Shown here: positions 31,141 through 43,107 of the stretch, one piece after another
Layout: each line of letters begins with the position of its first letter
Position numbering within the stretch: the first letter of the stretch is position 1
Origin: Juglans regia
Lineage: Eukaryota > Streptophyta > Magnoliopsida > Fagales > Juglandaceae
NCBI RefSeq assembly: GCF_001411555.2
Contig: NC_049902.1
Span: 9,803,985 to 9,867,984, forward strand
Reading direction: 5' to 3'
DNA length: 64,000 nt
The notes under the pieces: generated by a model
Database searches by the model: none
What the model was told of the DNA's origin: nothing
What the model saw: the letters and a program-made list of their open reading frames with translations, nothing else
Translations under genes and position numbers: made by a program

Positions 31141-33769
31141 TGCAACTGAGAATGAAAGAAAGTATGTAACAGTATAAGTGAGTGAGCACGAAATTGTGAG
31201 ACAAGAAATCGGTTGCTGTAACAGCCCGCTAGAAATTCATTGGTGGAATTTTTATTGACTTTAGAAATCTCGTGAAAACCCCATAAGTTTTTATGAATCG
31301 ACCAATTGCATAGGTTTTAGTCTGTCAACATAGTCAGTGTTATCACTCACTATAGTGCTAGAAATATGAGTTTTATTTATTTGAGGTGGTTAGAAGTATC
31401 AGAATGCATTATGGTCTATGCCATTAGACTCAGTGGATTATTTAAGATTTTATGGCGCAATAGCCTATTTTCATAATTCCGGACGTCTGTTGGAAATTGT
31501 GAAATTATTTTTAGGGGCACTTCGGGGTTGAATTTTGGTAAACGATTTTCACCATAGGTTAATGTGAATATTTAGAATTTTTCAGTGCTAAGTTTATTAT
31601 GTATTTTTTTTGGAGTGAATAGTAACCTTGATAAGCGCACCCAGTGCAATGTTTTCAAAATCACAGTGTGAAATGTCCAAATTAGGTTGGAGAAGTTTTA
31701 TTTGGACACTTGGCAAGATCTTAGCCACACTTAGTGAATAATATTAGACACTTGGCACCATGAGGAGCGTTTGATGGATTTGAAGGAATCAAGCTGTGAA
31801 ATCATGCCACTTAAGCAAAACTTTGTTTCATCTGCTCAACCAAATTGTGCCAGATCAAAAGGGGCTTCAATCCTAGTAAAACCCTAAATGGTGGGAATCC
31901 AATTGAAAGCCCAAAAGCTTGGTTGAAACCGAAACCCTAAACGACTTCCCAAACCCTAAAATTGGCCTCTAAACCCTTTCTAATCCGATTTCTAGCATTG
32001 TGTTTAATCACTTGATTAAATCACTTCCACATGCTATTAATCCTTCAAATTTGTGTTAGAACATCATTATCCAACCTTACTAACCTTGAAAAATTAATTG
32101 AGCCAAGTGATATTGGATTTGGGCTTGATAGCAACCCAAACCCTCTTTAAACCCCAAAATTTAGGCCCACTCGGTTTAGGCCCACGAAATTGACCACATT
32201 AACATTGCTTCATGGCTAAGTTTTGTACCCCCACTTGGCTGGTCAGATCTTTACAAGAAGGGCTTAGAAGGTTCTTGAAATACAAAGCTAAAGGGTCACC
32301 TCACTCTTTCCCTCTTACACTCCACTTTGAGAAAAGATCTTGGACTGATTTTTATGAGAAGAAAAGGCCAACGCTCAACCTTTCCTTCAGTCCTATCACT
32401 TTACATAACTTGTGTAAAAGGCTCTCCAGTCCACTTCCCATGAAAAGCAACTCTCCTTTACACTTTTCCTCCATAGAACACAAAAGACACTCTCGGACAG
32501 TTTTTTGTACCTCTTTTGAATGCTTGTTTCGAAGCTTTTGTAAGTGTTTCCTCGCAACATTTCCTTCATGAAAGTTGTTTCTTTTGGGAGTCTAGTTTAC
32601 GTGAATATCTTATTCGTTCCATTTGGAGATCATTTGATTGGTCAAAAGTTGTTTAGACCCCAAAAAGGTCGTTCTGGGCGATAAACAGGAGAGTGTTATA
32701 TTTTAGAGTTTTTGACCAAGCTAATGAATAGATCTTGGTCCAAAATTTTTATGGAGTACTGTTAACATGTGTATATGATTACTGGTTGAGGATTTGTTGC
32801 ATGATTAAAAGTTTTGGTGAAATATTTTCTTAGGTCTAGAAACTTAGAAACTGGAAGAGGAAAAACAGTTTCTGTTTTGATAAAGTTTTAAATCTTTTAT
32901 GGTTTAATCTTATTCCAATGGATTTGATATTTTTATTGGAAGATCCTAAGCCTCTTATATACATGTTAGAATGTTATTTTGAAGATATTTGATGTTAGTT
33001 TCGAAAATATGAAATTTTATGCATTGAGATATTTGGTTAGGCCAAAGTGATGATGTTATTGGCTAAATTTATGTTTTGGGTGATGTTTAACCATGTGATC
33101 TTGAGTTTGATGCTTGGATCTGTTTTAGGACACCTTTCTAAACCATGTGATGTTTTGTTTTGAAGATTACATCTTTATAAGTCATGGATCAAGAGGTTGA
33201 TCAAAACAAGTTAGAAACAAAATTCTGTTTTGAACTTAGAAGAAAAACCAAAAAGTTCAAGTATGGTTTTAGGGATTTTGATGACTTTTGTTCATGATTC
33301 AAAACATGATTATTCTTAGGAATATGTTATGAGTATAGTAGAAGAAAAATTTTGGTTTAATCATGAGTTTTGAAATTTGAAAGAATTACAACAAAATCAA
33401 GGGAAATAGCCTTGTAAGCTTCGGCCCTATAGAGTTTTAATGGTTGTGTTTAGTTTTAAATTTTTCTGAATTGATATTTGAGGTTAGGACAAAAAAGTAT
33501 GTAAATTTTGGTGATTTTTGGAGTTAGGATGCAAAATCCTTAAGTTAGCGGTAAAATGGTCATTTTCCCACATGTAGAGGGTAAAATGGTAATTTTACTC
33601 TAAGTTGATATTTTTCCTTATTCCTAATTGTTAGTGATTAAGTTCTAATTTTTAGAAATCATTACTTTCAGTTTCTCGTGATTGCACTTGAGTTTTGTCT
33701 CGAAGCGCGAAGATCGAGGTAAGTTAGTTTTTAACTTACTATCAGTTTAATGTGTATGAGTGATAAGTA

Positions 33770-35000
33770 AGGGGACTAAAGTCTATGTAAACATGTTATC
33801 ATATGTAACATGCCAAGTCATTACATATTTATCTGTTACACATAATTTATTCTGTCATGAATTATTCATCTATTACACAAGATATTATGTCACGTATTGC
33901 TATACATTGCAAGTATGTCATGTTAAGTTAAGTATGCCATCTGTTACATGTATTTCATGTCACATAATATTCACTATCACATGTTACGCCATGTTAAGAA
34001 ATATTGTCTGTTACATGATATGCTATGTTACGAAATGTTGCCTGTTACATGTATGCCATGTTATGAAATGTTGTCTGTTATATTTATGTTTCAAAGTATG
34101 TCATGTCTGTCGTCTTACGTTCATGTTACGTCACATTACGAAATGTCATGTATGCCAGTTAAGTTATTCATGTCAATCACGACCCTAAGCGCTAGGATGA
34201 GGTAATATCCTAGTGAAACTCTTTTGTTCACACTGGAGTGTCTAAATAGGTGTGAAATTTCCTGGGTTGACGAAGTAGAGTCAACAGGTTGCGAATGTGG
34301 CCTAACTAACTGGTCACCGGAGCGCGCCAGGCACTAACGCCGATGGTGCCACACTTTATGTTACGTGTGTCCACAGCAAGTGTGGCACAAACAAATAAGT
34401 CATGGGGCCACAACAACTGTGGAGCATACACTACGTGAGACACAGCAATTGTGACACGTAGAATACGTGGGGCCACAACAACTGTGGAGTACATATTAAC
34501 GCACTCACAGCTGGTATAGAAACCTTTGATGTGATGCGGTAATCGGCAGGGACACACGGCTCAAGGGGACCTATGTAGCACCCATATGGTCACTTTAATG
34601 ATTAAGTCTATTGAATAAGATTCCAAGTTCATGCATTTCACGTTCGAGTCATGTTTCACGTTATATTATGATCAAGTTTACATTCACACAATCATGGTAA
34701 TCCCATGAGACAAGAATATGTTCCAAGTTCATATTATGTTATGTTCACGTTTACGTTATGTTCCAAGTTCACATTTATGTTATGTCATGCTCAGGTTCAT
34801 GTTATGTTTTAAGTTCATGTTCAAATTATGCATGTTCACGTTCATTTTATGTTTCAAGTTCACGTTCATGTTATGTTTCAAGTTCATGTTCATGTTATGT
34901 TTCAAGTCCATATTATGTTTCAAGTCACGTTCACGCTAAGCTTCAGTTTCAGTTTAAGTTATGCCAGTTATGTTATGTTGTATGTCAAGTTATGCTATGA
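33770..35000 (+). repeat. Low-complexity repeats in LTR C
   Basis: Words such as GTTACATGTATGCCATGTTA (33780-34170) and ATGTTATGTTTCAAGTTCAT (34700-35000) recur with 20-50 bp periods. Open frames such as MFQVHVHVMFQVHVH come from the repeats and are not genes. Confidence 0.75.
34371..34487. repeat. Four spaced dyads CCACAACAACTGTGG in LTR C
   Basis: CCACAGCAAGTGTGG (34371), CCACAACAACTGTGG (34408), CACAGCAATTGTG (34441) and CCACAACAACTGTGG (34473) are each near-palindromes with CCACA/TGTGG arms, spaced 32-37 bp. They could be hairpins or protein-binding sites. Confidence 0.75.
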
Positions 35001-35558
35001 TTACTTATGATTTGATTATGCATTCATACTTTTACTGCCATGCATGCATCATTAACCTGTGTGGAAGTTTCCTGTTAACTTGTTGAGATTTGTAATCAAA
35101 TCTCACTGTGGTAGTCCCAACTACCATTCCCCCCAAATGGTAGATCTTATTACAGGATCTGAAGGAGAATCGGGAATCGACCAACTGGAAACAGTCGACT
35201 AAGCGACGATGCGACGTAGGTGTTAGTACAGTAGTTACCTCAGATTACTACTTGTATTTGTGGAGTTCAATCTCTAGCACTCTTTTGATCACAACCATAT
35301 GGACTATTATTGTGATCTCAATTGTTTAGTACGTCATTATGTATGAAGTATGTTTTAAGTATTTGGGATATTTCGGTTTGGTGCATAGTATTGTTGAAGA
35401 AAAAAATTATCCGCTGCGAATATTGCATAATGCTAGATGCATGTTAGAAATATTGCATCTTATATGTCATGAACGGGGGCAGGTAACCTTGTGTTGCATG
35501 TCTCGACACTTCAAATGTCCGTCCGATCCCAAGCGAAATTTGGGGGCATCACAGTTGC

Positions 35559-36060
35559 TATCAAAGTGTGTTAAGAGTCATCTTGGTATGTATTGAAATG
35601 GATTAGACTCCTACTTTGGTAATATGATGGTTTGAGGGTGAACTTTGTGAGGGTTCGGAAATTAGTGACTTTAGATCACTTAGGACTTTACGTGAAAGAG
35701 TTGTACCTTATTGTTCATATGAGGTTATTATTTATGTAGAGAGTTCTATTTACTATTTCATATGGGGTAAAGCTAAGAATTTAAGTGAAATTACTATTAG
35801 GCTCTTAATTGAGCCCGTTGGGAATATCTATACTTTGAATTGAATTGGACACTAAAATCTATAATCGATACAATGTGAGCGAACGAGTATAACTAGGGTG
35901 AAATATGTGAGGCACCATGCAAAAAATCAAATGGTTAGAATCTTGGAACATTAAGGTTCAACAACATGATCAAGGATAAAAATAGGCATGTAATGAATGT
36001 GACAAATAAGTGTTTAGGCTTCACTTGTGGTATTAGCAAATTTCGAGGATGAAATATTTC
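35559..36060 (+). other. Residual internal DNA of element A (or C), non-coding
   Basis: About 500 bp with no gag or pol similarity. The end, AAATTTCGAGGATGAAATATT, is the usual tail of plant chromovirus-type pol before the polypurine tract, which shows that an internal deletion removed the coding part. Confidence 0.6.
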
Positions 36061-36072
36061 TAAGGGGGGAGA
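36061..36072 (+). promoter_or_regulatory. Polypurine tract before the 3' LTR of element A
   Basis: AAGGGGGGAGAT lies directly before TGTAACGATCTG, the start of the 3' LTR. Purine-rich, G-rich and correctly placed to prime plus-strand synthesis. Confidence 0.8.
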
Positions 36073-37023
36073 TTGTAACGATCTGATCTGAAATTTATTA
36101 GGAACGAAAGATGGATAAATTATTGGACCAAAATAGGTTTAATATGCCTTATTGGATAAGCCCACATGTTCATTTTATTGAATCTAGTTAGGATATAGGC
36201 CCAAAATTTTATTTTTAAAATAGCTAAAGTGTAGTTGATGATTTTGGAGTATATCAATGGTCTAAAATTATAAAAGCTCAAATTAGATTAGTCGGGTATT
36301 TTTTTAAAATATTCCGGACCCATAAATTATTATGGTAGATTATAACAGTGTTATTGGGCTTACTATTTGGACAAAAGCTCATTTAACATTTATGTACCAA
36401 GCATACACTAAATAATTAGAAATTGACCCAAGAAATTCTTCTAAAGGCCCAAAGATATTATTGGATGATCGATTTATTTTGGACACGAGGATTAAGGCTC
36501 GGTTTGTTTATGAAGATCCAGCCCATGATTTGTGTTCAATTTCAAACAGATTAGGGTTACAATTCTACAGTTCCATTCTCATTAAAATTTCTTAAACCGG
36601 CTGCAGATATATATATATTCAGCCTCGTGCATTGTGGGTGGATTTTATTCTTCTTCAAACCCAAGTTTAGTCTCTTGTTACCATGCGCACTCCACAACCA
36701 CGTCCAACCGTCCACCCCCCATGCATGTACGTTCCCAGCATGCATACACCTCCCTCCCACTAACGTGAAATGCAAAAACAGACAGCCTTACACGTTAAAC
36801 CTCTCTCTCCACCTTAGGCAATCCTTCTCCACCAGAAGTCATCACAGGTTCCTCACTACTTTTACACCATTAAGCTCTCCTTCATTGACCTCTCATACTC
36901 CCTGTGACCACCTCAAACAGGCCCTCGGTTTTCTATTATTATGGTTTCACGGCACACCCACAAGCCACCATGTTCCAGCATGTATACCTAACGACAGCCT
37001 TAGCCCTTGTGGTATGTCATAGG
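36073..37023 (+). repeat. 3' LTR of element A, first segment
   Basis: Begins TGTAACGATCTG. Bases 36433-36545 match the 5' LTR remnant at 26556-26670. An alternating AT tract at 36606-36619 may include its TATA box. The segment is cut by the insertion of chromovirus D; the LTR resumes at 42099. Confidence 0.7.
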
Positions 37024-37522
37024 TGCATGGGAGAGGCCTTGAAGTGGTGGAGGTCAGTGGTGGAGGTCTGCTATGAAGGGTGCTTCAACAATATTAACGG
37101 CCAGAGGTGATGATGAAGAATTAAGAAGTTAATAAAATGGTTCGTTTTGTCAGAAGAAGGAAAGTGTGCATTTTTTTTGGTGTATTTGCATTTGGAGTTT
37201 TAGTTTAATGAAACGATGCACTTTAGTTGTAATAAGGAGTGTTGAGTTTTACTTTTACTTGTACTTGAATGTGGTTAGTACAAAACGTTGAGTTTTGAGG
37301 GAGGTTGTAGTGTTCTGCATCTTTATAGGCAGAATGAAGGAAGGAAACAGTTAGTTGTTGATCTTGAAAGTTCAGTTCTTGGAGGTTGAGAATTCCTCAA
37401 AAATTCTCCTCAAGATTTATCACTGGAATCTTGTTCAGTCACTTTCTCTGTGTATATGTTTTCTCTATGATTAGTGGCATGGGTTTCTCTTGTTCTTGCA
37501 GTTCTTGAAGTTGAAGCTTACA
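37024..37522 (+). repeat. 5' LTR of chromovirus D
   Basis: Matches 41619-42098 over its length with scattered substitutions. It carries a short extra duplication (GTGGTGGAGGTC twice near 37046-37070) not present at the right. Ends GAAGCTTACA. Confidence 0.85.
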
Positions 37523-37524
37523 AG

Positions 37525-37540
37525 TGATATCAGCAGTGGT
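37525..37540 (+). promoter_or_regulatory. Primer-binding site of chromovirus D
   Basis: TGATATCAGCAGTGG starts two bases after the LTR and resembles TGGTATCAGAGC, the initiator-Met-tRNA site. Confidence 0.7.
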
Positions 37541-37550
37541 CGATCCTACA

Positions 37551-38420
37551 ATGGCAGAAGGTACAAGAGGTGCTTTGAAGGGTCAGCAAGATGGGTCACA
37601 AAAGTAGCAAGAAAAGCAACTAGAGCATCATCAATAGGCAATTAATGGTATGTCAAAAAGGTTAGATCAACTTACTGATATGCTATGTTCTATTGTTGAA
37701 TCTACACATGTTAATTCTCATCGGGATGGATCTCATGAAGCTAGGGGTGTGAGTCATGAAGATAGAAATGTAGTTCAGAGGGGTTTGCGTTTGAATTTCC
37801 CACACTTTAATGGTACTAATCCTACTAGGTGGATCTTTAAAGCCGCCCAGTATTTTGATTATCATCAAACATCTTTTCATCAGAAACAATTGGTGGCTTC
37901 TTATCTCACGGAAAAGGAGGCTTTGGTGTGGTACCAAGTTGGTTTAGATTCTGGTCAGTTTAATTCATGGGAGTCTTTGGTTATGGCCTTACAAGTCAGA
38001 TTTGGGCCATCAGCATATGATGACCCAATAGAGGCATTGCCAAAGTTAAAACAGGCTTCTTCTGTTACTTTGTATAAATCACAATTTGAAGCCTTGTCCA
38101 ATAGATTGAAAGGTTTTTCTGAGAGGCATAAGCTTTGTTACTTCTTGAGTGGGTTAAAGGATGAAATCAGGTTGCAAGTTAAAATGTTCAATCTAGTCAA
38201 TGTTGGGGATGCTTTTGGGTTGGTAAAAATCCAAGAAGAATATGTTTTATCCTCGAGGAGATCTTGGAAGTAGAATGTTAATTTTGGGGATAAATGGGCT
38301 GTTGATAATGTAGTAGATGCAGCCAGTAAGCTGCAAAGGAATCATGCTTCAGTTAGGAAGGTTACTTCTTTTCAGATGGATGAGAAAATGAAGAAAGGAT
38401 TGTGTTACCACAATGATGAA
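37551..38420 (+). pseudogene. gag of chromovirus D
   Basis: Capsid protein. The ATG at 37551 (MAEGTRGALKGQQDG) precedes two stops; the longest open piece is 37650-38273. Retrotrans_gag core: LRLNFPHFNGTNPTRWIFKA, then YLTEKEALVWYQV, then SWESLVMALQVRFGPSAYDD, then YKSQFEALSNRL and FLSGLKDEIRLQVKMF. The following part contains KKGLCYHNDEKWNP, a remnant of the CCHC zinc knuckle that has lost its second cysteine. A frameshift separates it from protease. Confidence 0.85.
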
Positions 38421-38422
38421 AA

Positions 38423-39040
38423 GTGGAACCCAATCATGTGTGTAAGAATCCAAATGTGTACTTGTTGCATATGGATAATATTGTTGAAGATGAGGTGCCA
38501 CAAGATGTGGGAGAGCTAATACCAGAAGCTGAAGCAATTCTTGAAAATGGGTCTGAAGAGCTCAGGGTTTCAATTCATGCCATTTCTAGATGTACTAACA
38601 GTAATGCTATGAACTTTTTGGGTAAGATTGGTTCATTTTCTATTGAGATCTTGTTGGATTCAGGAAGTACTCATAACTTCCTGGATCCATTGGTGGTGGA
38701 GGCAGCAAAATTGAAGGTAGTGAAGGATGTGGGTCTCCAAGTAAAAGTGGCTAATGGTGCTAAGATTCTTAGTCAAGGCAAATGTGAAGAAATTATTAGA
38801 ATCCAAGGAACAAAGTTCTTGGTTCCTTTCCATGTACTTAATCTTGGAGGGTGTGGTATTGTGTTGGGTGTTCAGTGACTCAAAACATTGAGTCTCATTA
38901 ATTGGGATTTCACCAATATGACCATGCAATTTGTGGTGAATGGCAAGAAGGTTTCTTTGCAACGGCTAATTTCTGAGTCTGTTGCTGTATAGCCTAGTTT
39001 GAGCTTATTGAAGTCTTATTTTGTAAGGAAACAAGGTTGC
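38423..39040 (+). pseudogene. Aspartic protease of chromovirus D
   Basis: Cuts the Gag-Pol precursor. The active-site block is IEILLDSGSTHNFLDP with DSG intact at about 38650, followed by VANGAKILSQGKCEEIIRIQ and the end motif CGIVLGVQ. A TGA stop sits where the usual LG..WL motif should continue (38876-38878). Another two stops precede reverse transcriptase, but the frame is the same as that of pol. Confidence 0.85.
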
Positions 39041-39049
39041 TTGTTGTAA

Positions 39050-40612
39050 ATGATGGTTGTAGAAATGTGTGGGGTCAGTGATCAATTACAAAATGAAGTG
39101 GAAGAGTTGCATGGCCAGTTTAAGTTTGTCTTTGAGGAACTAGTGGGTTTAGCACTACCTAGAGCATTTGACCATCAAATGGTGTTGAAAGATAGTGCTA
39201 AGCTAGTTTCAGTAAGTCCTTATCGTTACCCTCAATATCAAAAGTCTCAGATTGAGAAAATATTGCAAGACCTACTCAGTAGTGGGGTTATAAGACCCAG
39301 CCAAAGTCCATTTTCTTCACCTGTGTTGTTGGTGAAGAAAGCTGATGGTAGTTGGAGAATGTGCATTGACTCCCGAACCCTTAATAATGAAACCATCAAG
39401 GAAAAGTTTCCTATACCTGTCATTGATGAGCTCCTTGATGAGCTTTATGGTGCCAAGATTTTCTCTAAACTTGACCTCAGGTCAAATTATCATCAGATAA
39501 GAGTGAGAGAAGGTGATATTTCTAAAACTACGTCTAGAACTCATGAGGGATACTATGAGTTCTTAGTAATGCCATTTGGGCTTACCAATGCACCTGCCAC
39601 ATTTTAAGGCTTAATGAATCAGGTTTTTAAGCCTTTCCTTATAAGGTTCATGGTGGTATTCTTTGATGACATCTTGGTTTATAGCCAAGATTTTTCTCAA
39701 CATCTCACACATTTAAGATCAGTTTTGATTGTTTTACAGCAACATACTTTGTTTGCATAGAGATCCAAGTGCAGATCTGTTGTACCTGAGATTGATTACT
39801 TGGGCCGTATCATTTTTGGAGAGGGAGTAAGGGTTGATCCTGCCAAGATTTCTTCAATGCTTGACTAGCCAGTTCCCAAGATAGTTAAGACATTGAGAGG
39901 TTTTTTGGGCCTTACTGGCTATTATCGAAAGTTTATCAGGAACAATGATTCTATAGCTTTTCCACTAACTGAATTGTTGAAGAAAAATGTTTTTTCCTGG
40001 TCTAAGGAAGCTAAAGAAGCTTTTATACAATTGAAAACTATTGTGTCCCAGCCTCTTGTGCTAAGGCTGCCAGATTTTTCAAAAGAGCTCACTATTGAAT
40101 GTGATGCTTTAGGAGTTGGCTTGGGTGCTGTCTTGATGCAAGAAGGCCAACCAATATCCTTCTTTAGCAAGGCTTTAAAATGCAAAGCCTTATTATTATC
40201 CATGTATGAAAAGGAACTCTTGGCCTTGGTATTTGTAGTGGGAAGATAGATGCCATACATGTTGGGTCAAGCTTTCAACATTAAAACTAACCAGCAGGCA
40301 TTGAAACACTTATTAGAGCATAAGGCAAAAATTGAGGCGCAGAAAAAATGGATTTCTAAACTTATGGGATATGACTTCAAAATTGAGTATAAGAAGGGTA
40401 AGGACAATAAGGCAGCAAATGCTCTTTCAAGGAAAATGGAGGATGAGCCAGCTGCACTAGCTCTCATATCTTTTCCTACACCTATTTGGTTGGATGAGCT
40501 TAAGCAAAGGTATGCTCTCTCTGATGATCTCATCAGTATTTTCATTGCATTACATTGCAACAAAGGGCTCAAACTTCTAAGGACTATTCCTTGCAGCAGG
40601 GTCTTTTATTAA
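39050..40612 (+). pseudogene. Reverse transcriptase and RNase H of chromovirus D
   Basis: Copies element RNA into DNA. One frame runs through, broken only by stops (39605, about 39758, about 39866, 40247). RT motifs in order: [72 protein letters not shown], and the catalytic block VVFFDDILVYS at about 39655-39690 with both aspartates. RNase H: RGFLGLTGYYRKFI, then ELTIECDALGVGLGAVLMQ (first catalytic aspartate), KELLALVF, and DFKIEYKKGKDNKAANALSR. All blocks fit plant chromoviruses. Confidence 0.9.
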
Positions 40613-41570
40613 GAAAGGCTAAGCTGGTTATAGTACCGTCATCCCCATTCCAGCAGAAAGTTTTACAATATATCCACCATAACCCAGAAGTAAGTCATGT
40701 TGGGTACCACAAAACTCTACAGGAGGTTAGGCTGGATTTTTATTGGCATGGTATGAGAAAAGAAATCAGGAGATTAGTTAAGGAATGCCAAATTTTTCAA
40801 ATGAATAAGCATGAAACGGTGCTTCTAGCAGGACTACTGTAACCTTTGCCTATTTCTCAGACTCCTTGGCTCGACATTGCCATGTATTTTATTGAAGGCC
40901 TTCCAAGCTCTAATGGTATGACTATAATTTTGACTGTGGTAGACAGATTGACCAAGTTTGGTCACTTTTTTCCTATGGCACATCCCTACATAGCTAGAAA
41001 AGTAGCTGAGGTGTTCTTTCCTAGTGTTTTTAACTCTATGATCGTGATGTGGTCTTTACCAACCAGTTTTAGAGAGAGTTGTTTAAGATGCAAGGAACTA
41101 ATTTGGCCTTCAGCTCAGCCTATCATCCTCAATCTGATGGCCTAGCTGAAGCCTTAATTAAGTGTGTGGAAGGCTATTTGAGATCATATATTGGCACCAA
41201 ACCAAAGAATTTAAGTGCTTGGTTACCAATGGCAGAGTGGTGTTACAGCACTACTATGCATTCATCTATTAGTATGTCTCCATTTCAAGCACTTTATGGA
41301 ATTCTTCCACCTAAGTTGCTGACATATGTTCCATGCACCACTGCTAATGTTGCAGTACATTAGCAGCTGAAATTACCTCCTGTAGACAATGATGGAAATG
41401 TGCAGTGTGAATCTAAGCTCATACTGGAGAGAAGAATGAGGAAAGTGGTAAATCATGCTTCAACTGAAGTATTGGTTAAATGGGTTGGGGCACCAATTGA
41501 AGATAGCTCTTGGGAGTTATTTTGGATGCTCAGGGCTCTTTATCCCCATTTCGTAGGAACAATTCTGTAA
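40555..41570 (+). pseudogene. Integrase and chromodomain-like tail of chromovirus D
   Basis: Inserts DNA copies. Frameshifted from RNase H. The zinc domain IHHNPEVSHVGYHKT ends KECQIFQMNK, where the second cysteine has become phenylalanine. In the core, the aspartate of the usual MDFIEGLP is tyrosine (MYFIEGLPSS near 40885), then TVVDRLTKFGHFFPMAHP. After another frameshift, SSAYHPQSDGLAEALIKCVE, near 41110-41170, has glycine-leucine where Q-T or Q-S is usual. The end near 41400-41560 reads RRMRKVVNHASTEVLVKWVG and SSWELFWML, resembling a chromodomain, which guides chromoviruses to heterochromatin. Confidence 0.85.
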
Positions 41571-41618
41571 TATTGTCGTTTGTGGACAAGGCCTTGAAGT
41601 GCTGGAGATTGTCTAGGG

Positions 41619-42098
41619 TGCCTGAAAGAGGCCTTGAAGTGGTGGAGGTCTGCCATGAAGGGTGCTTCAACGATATTAATAGCTAGAGGTGATTATGATG
41701 AATTAAGAAGTTAATAAAACGGTTCGTTTCAGCAGAAGAAGTGTGCATTTTTTTGGGTGTATTTTACGTTTGGAGTTTTAGTTTAATGAAACGATACGTT
41801 TTAGTTGTTATAAGGAGTGTTGCGTTTTACTTTTACTTGAATGTGTTTAGTACAAACCATTGAGTTTTGAGGGAGGTTGTAGTGTTATGCACCTTTATAA
41901 GCAAAAGGAGGGAAGGAAACAATTAACTAGTTGTTGATCTTGAAAGTTCAGTTCTTGGAGGTTGAGAATTCCTCAAAAATTTTCCACAATATTTATCATT
42001 GGAATCTTGTTCAGTCACTTTCTCTGTGTTGATGTTTTCTCCGTGATTAGTGTCGTGGGTTTCTCTTGTTCTTGTAGTTTTGGAAGTTGAAGCTTACA
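41619..42098 (+). repeat. 3' LTR of chromovirus D
   Basis: Matches the 5' LTR at 37024-37522. Starts TGCCTGAAAGAGG and ends GAAGCTTACA. Just upstream, GGCCTTGAAGTGCTGGAG (41591-41608) is an extra copy of the LTR's own beginning. Confidence 0.85.
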
Positions 42099-43107
42099 AG
42101 GTATCTCCTTCCAAACCATAACAACCGATGCCCCACGTTCAACCATGCTTGTAACACACAAGAAGTCGAATGCCTCTGTTTTAGCCCCACAAAAATAGAG
42201 CACAACCCCTTCCCCCACACGAAAAATCACTCACTTGCACCACCACTACCCACCCTCTGTAAAACCACCATAAACCTCTATTTTCCCTACACCGAAACGT
42301 AGCAGTTTTGACGCCACTAACTCACCACCTCTTCAGCCACCATCCATGGCAAAAACTCCATAGAAATCACTGAAAACCCCACGGTAGTCACTGTTCAAAC
42401 ACTTAGGTACTCTGTAAGCCTCTGTACTGTATCCTTGAGACACCACCCAACCAGTACCTACACTCCCATGCACGTATGACTGAAAAAAGGCCAACACAGC
42501 CGTGAGTTCAATTGCAACCAGCCACTTGAGATCAAGCCACTACACCAATGTTCTCTCTCTCTCCCTTTCCTAGTGCTCTGTCACCGCTCCCAACCACTTT
42601 TTTGCTGCTCATTGCGGCTACTCTAGTGAGTCTTCTATTTCTTCACAAAGATGGGGTGCCTTTTCTACCTTTCCGTAGTATAACCATAGGTGTAGTATTA
42701 TTTTCAAAAAAAAAAATGCCATCAAGCCCTTTCGATCATGTGATTATCCGTAAAGCACTTCAAGAACCTTTTAAACATTTTAAGTTATTGCCCTTAATAG
42801 GTAAGGCTTGGCAAAATACTTATTGACTTGGGATGAGCTTGACATTTTAAAAATTTAACTGTTATTTTAAGTTGGGCTTGATTTTAAATAGAATTGTGAC
42901 TGTATTATAACTAGGTTAAGTGAATATTAAGTGCATATCGATGAAATTGGGAAGTGATAATATTTTAAGGTTATGAGAATTTTATATTTTTAGGAAAAAT
43001 AGGTTAGTTTAGTATTTCATGCTTAAATATTAAAATACGTGTTTAATTGGAGATTTAAGTAAGTTTCGTGTCTATTTTATACGTAACGATTTATATTCAT
43101 TCAGCAC
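42099..43107 (+). repeat. 3' LTR of element A, second segment
   Basis: Continues the LTR after chromovirus D. C-rich in the first 500 bp (CCACCACTACCCACCCTC), then AT-rich. No supported gene; an open frame at 42548-42826 has no recognisable domain. Ends at the AGCAC duplication of solo LTR E. Confidence 0.55.

Larger units (their letters stand above)
31217..35553 (+). mobile_element. Large LTR C (4337 bp) with GTTGC on both sides
   Basis: Starts TGTAACAGCCCGC and ends GGGGGCATCACA. GTTGC occurs immediately before (31212-31216) and after (35554-35558), as for a solo LTR. However, the sequence after it, TTGCTATCAAAG, also resembles a TTGGTATCAGAG primer site, so it could instead be the 5' LTR of a mostly deleted element. 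It holds several simple-repeat tracts and no supported gene; an open frame at 32212-32571 has no recognisable domain. Confidence 0.78.
37024..42098 (+). mobile_element. Chromovirus D (Ty3/gypsy), complete in outline, decayed
   Basis: LTRs of about 480-500 bp (37024-37522 and 41619-42098), primer site, gag, protease, reverse transcriptase, RNase H, integrase and a chromodomain-like tail in order. Ends are TGC...CTTACA. The flanking bases AGGTG (37021-37025) and AGGTA (42099-42103) look like a target duplication damaged by a small deletion at the left edge. About seven stops and two or three frameshifts in pol, plus lost catalytic residues, make it inactive. Confidence 0.88.

Noticed and set aside
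32212..32571. 119-codon frame starting MAKFCTPTWLV
   Set aside because: Inside LTR C, no domain or homologous pattern recognised; could be part of an LTR transcript but I cannot support a protein.
34718..35010. MFQVHVHVMFQVHVH-like peptide
   Set aside because: Translation of a short DNA repeat in LTR C.
36040..36545. Pairing LTR C (31217) with the LTR starting at 36073 as one element
   Set aside because: Both start TGTAAC but the following sequence differs, while 36433-36545 matches the LTR remnant of A at 26556. So 36073 belongs to A.
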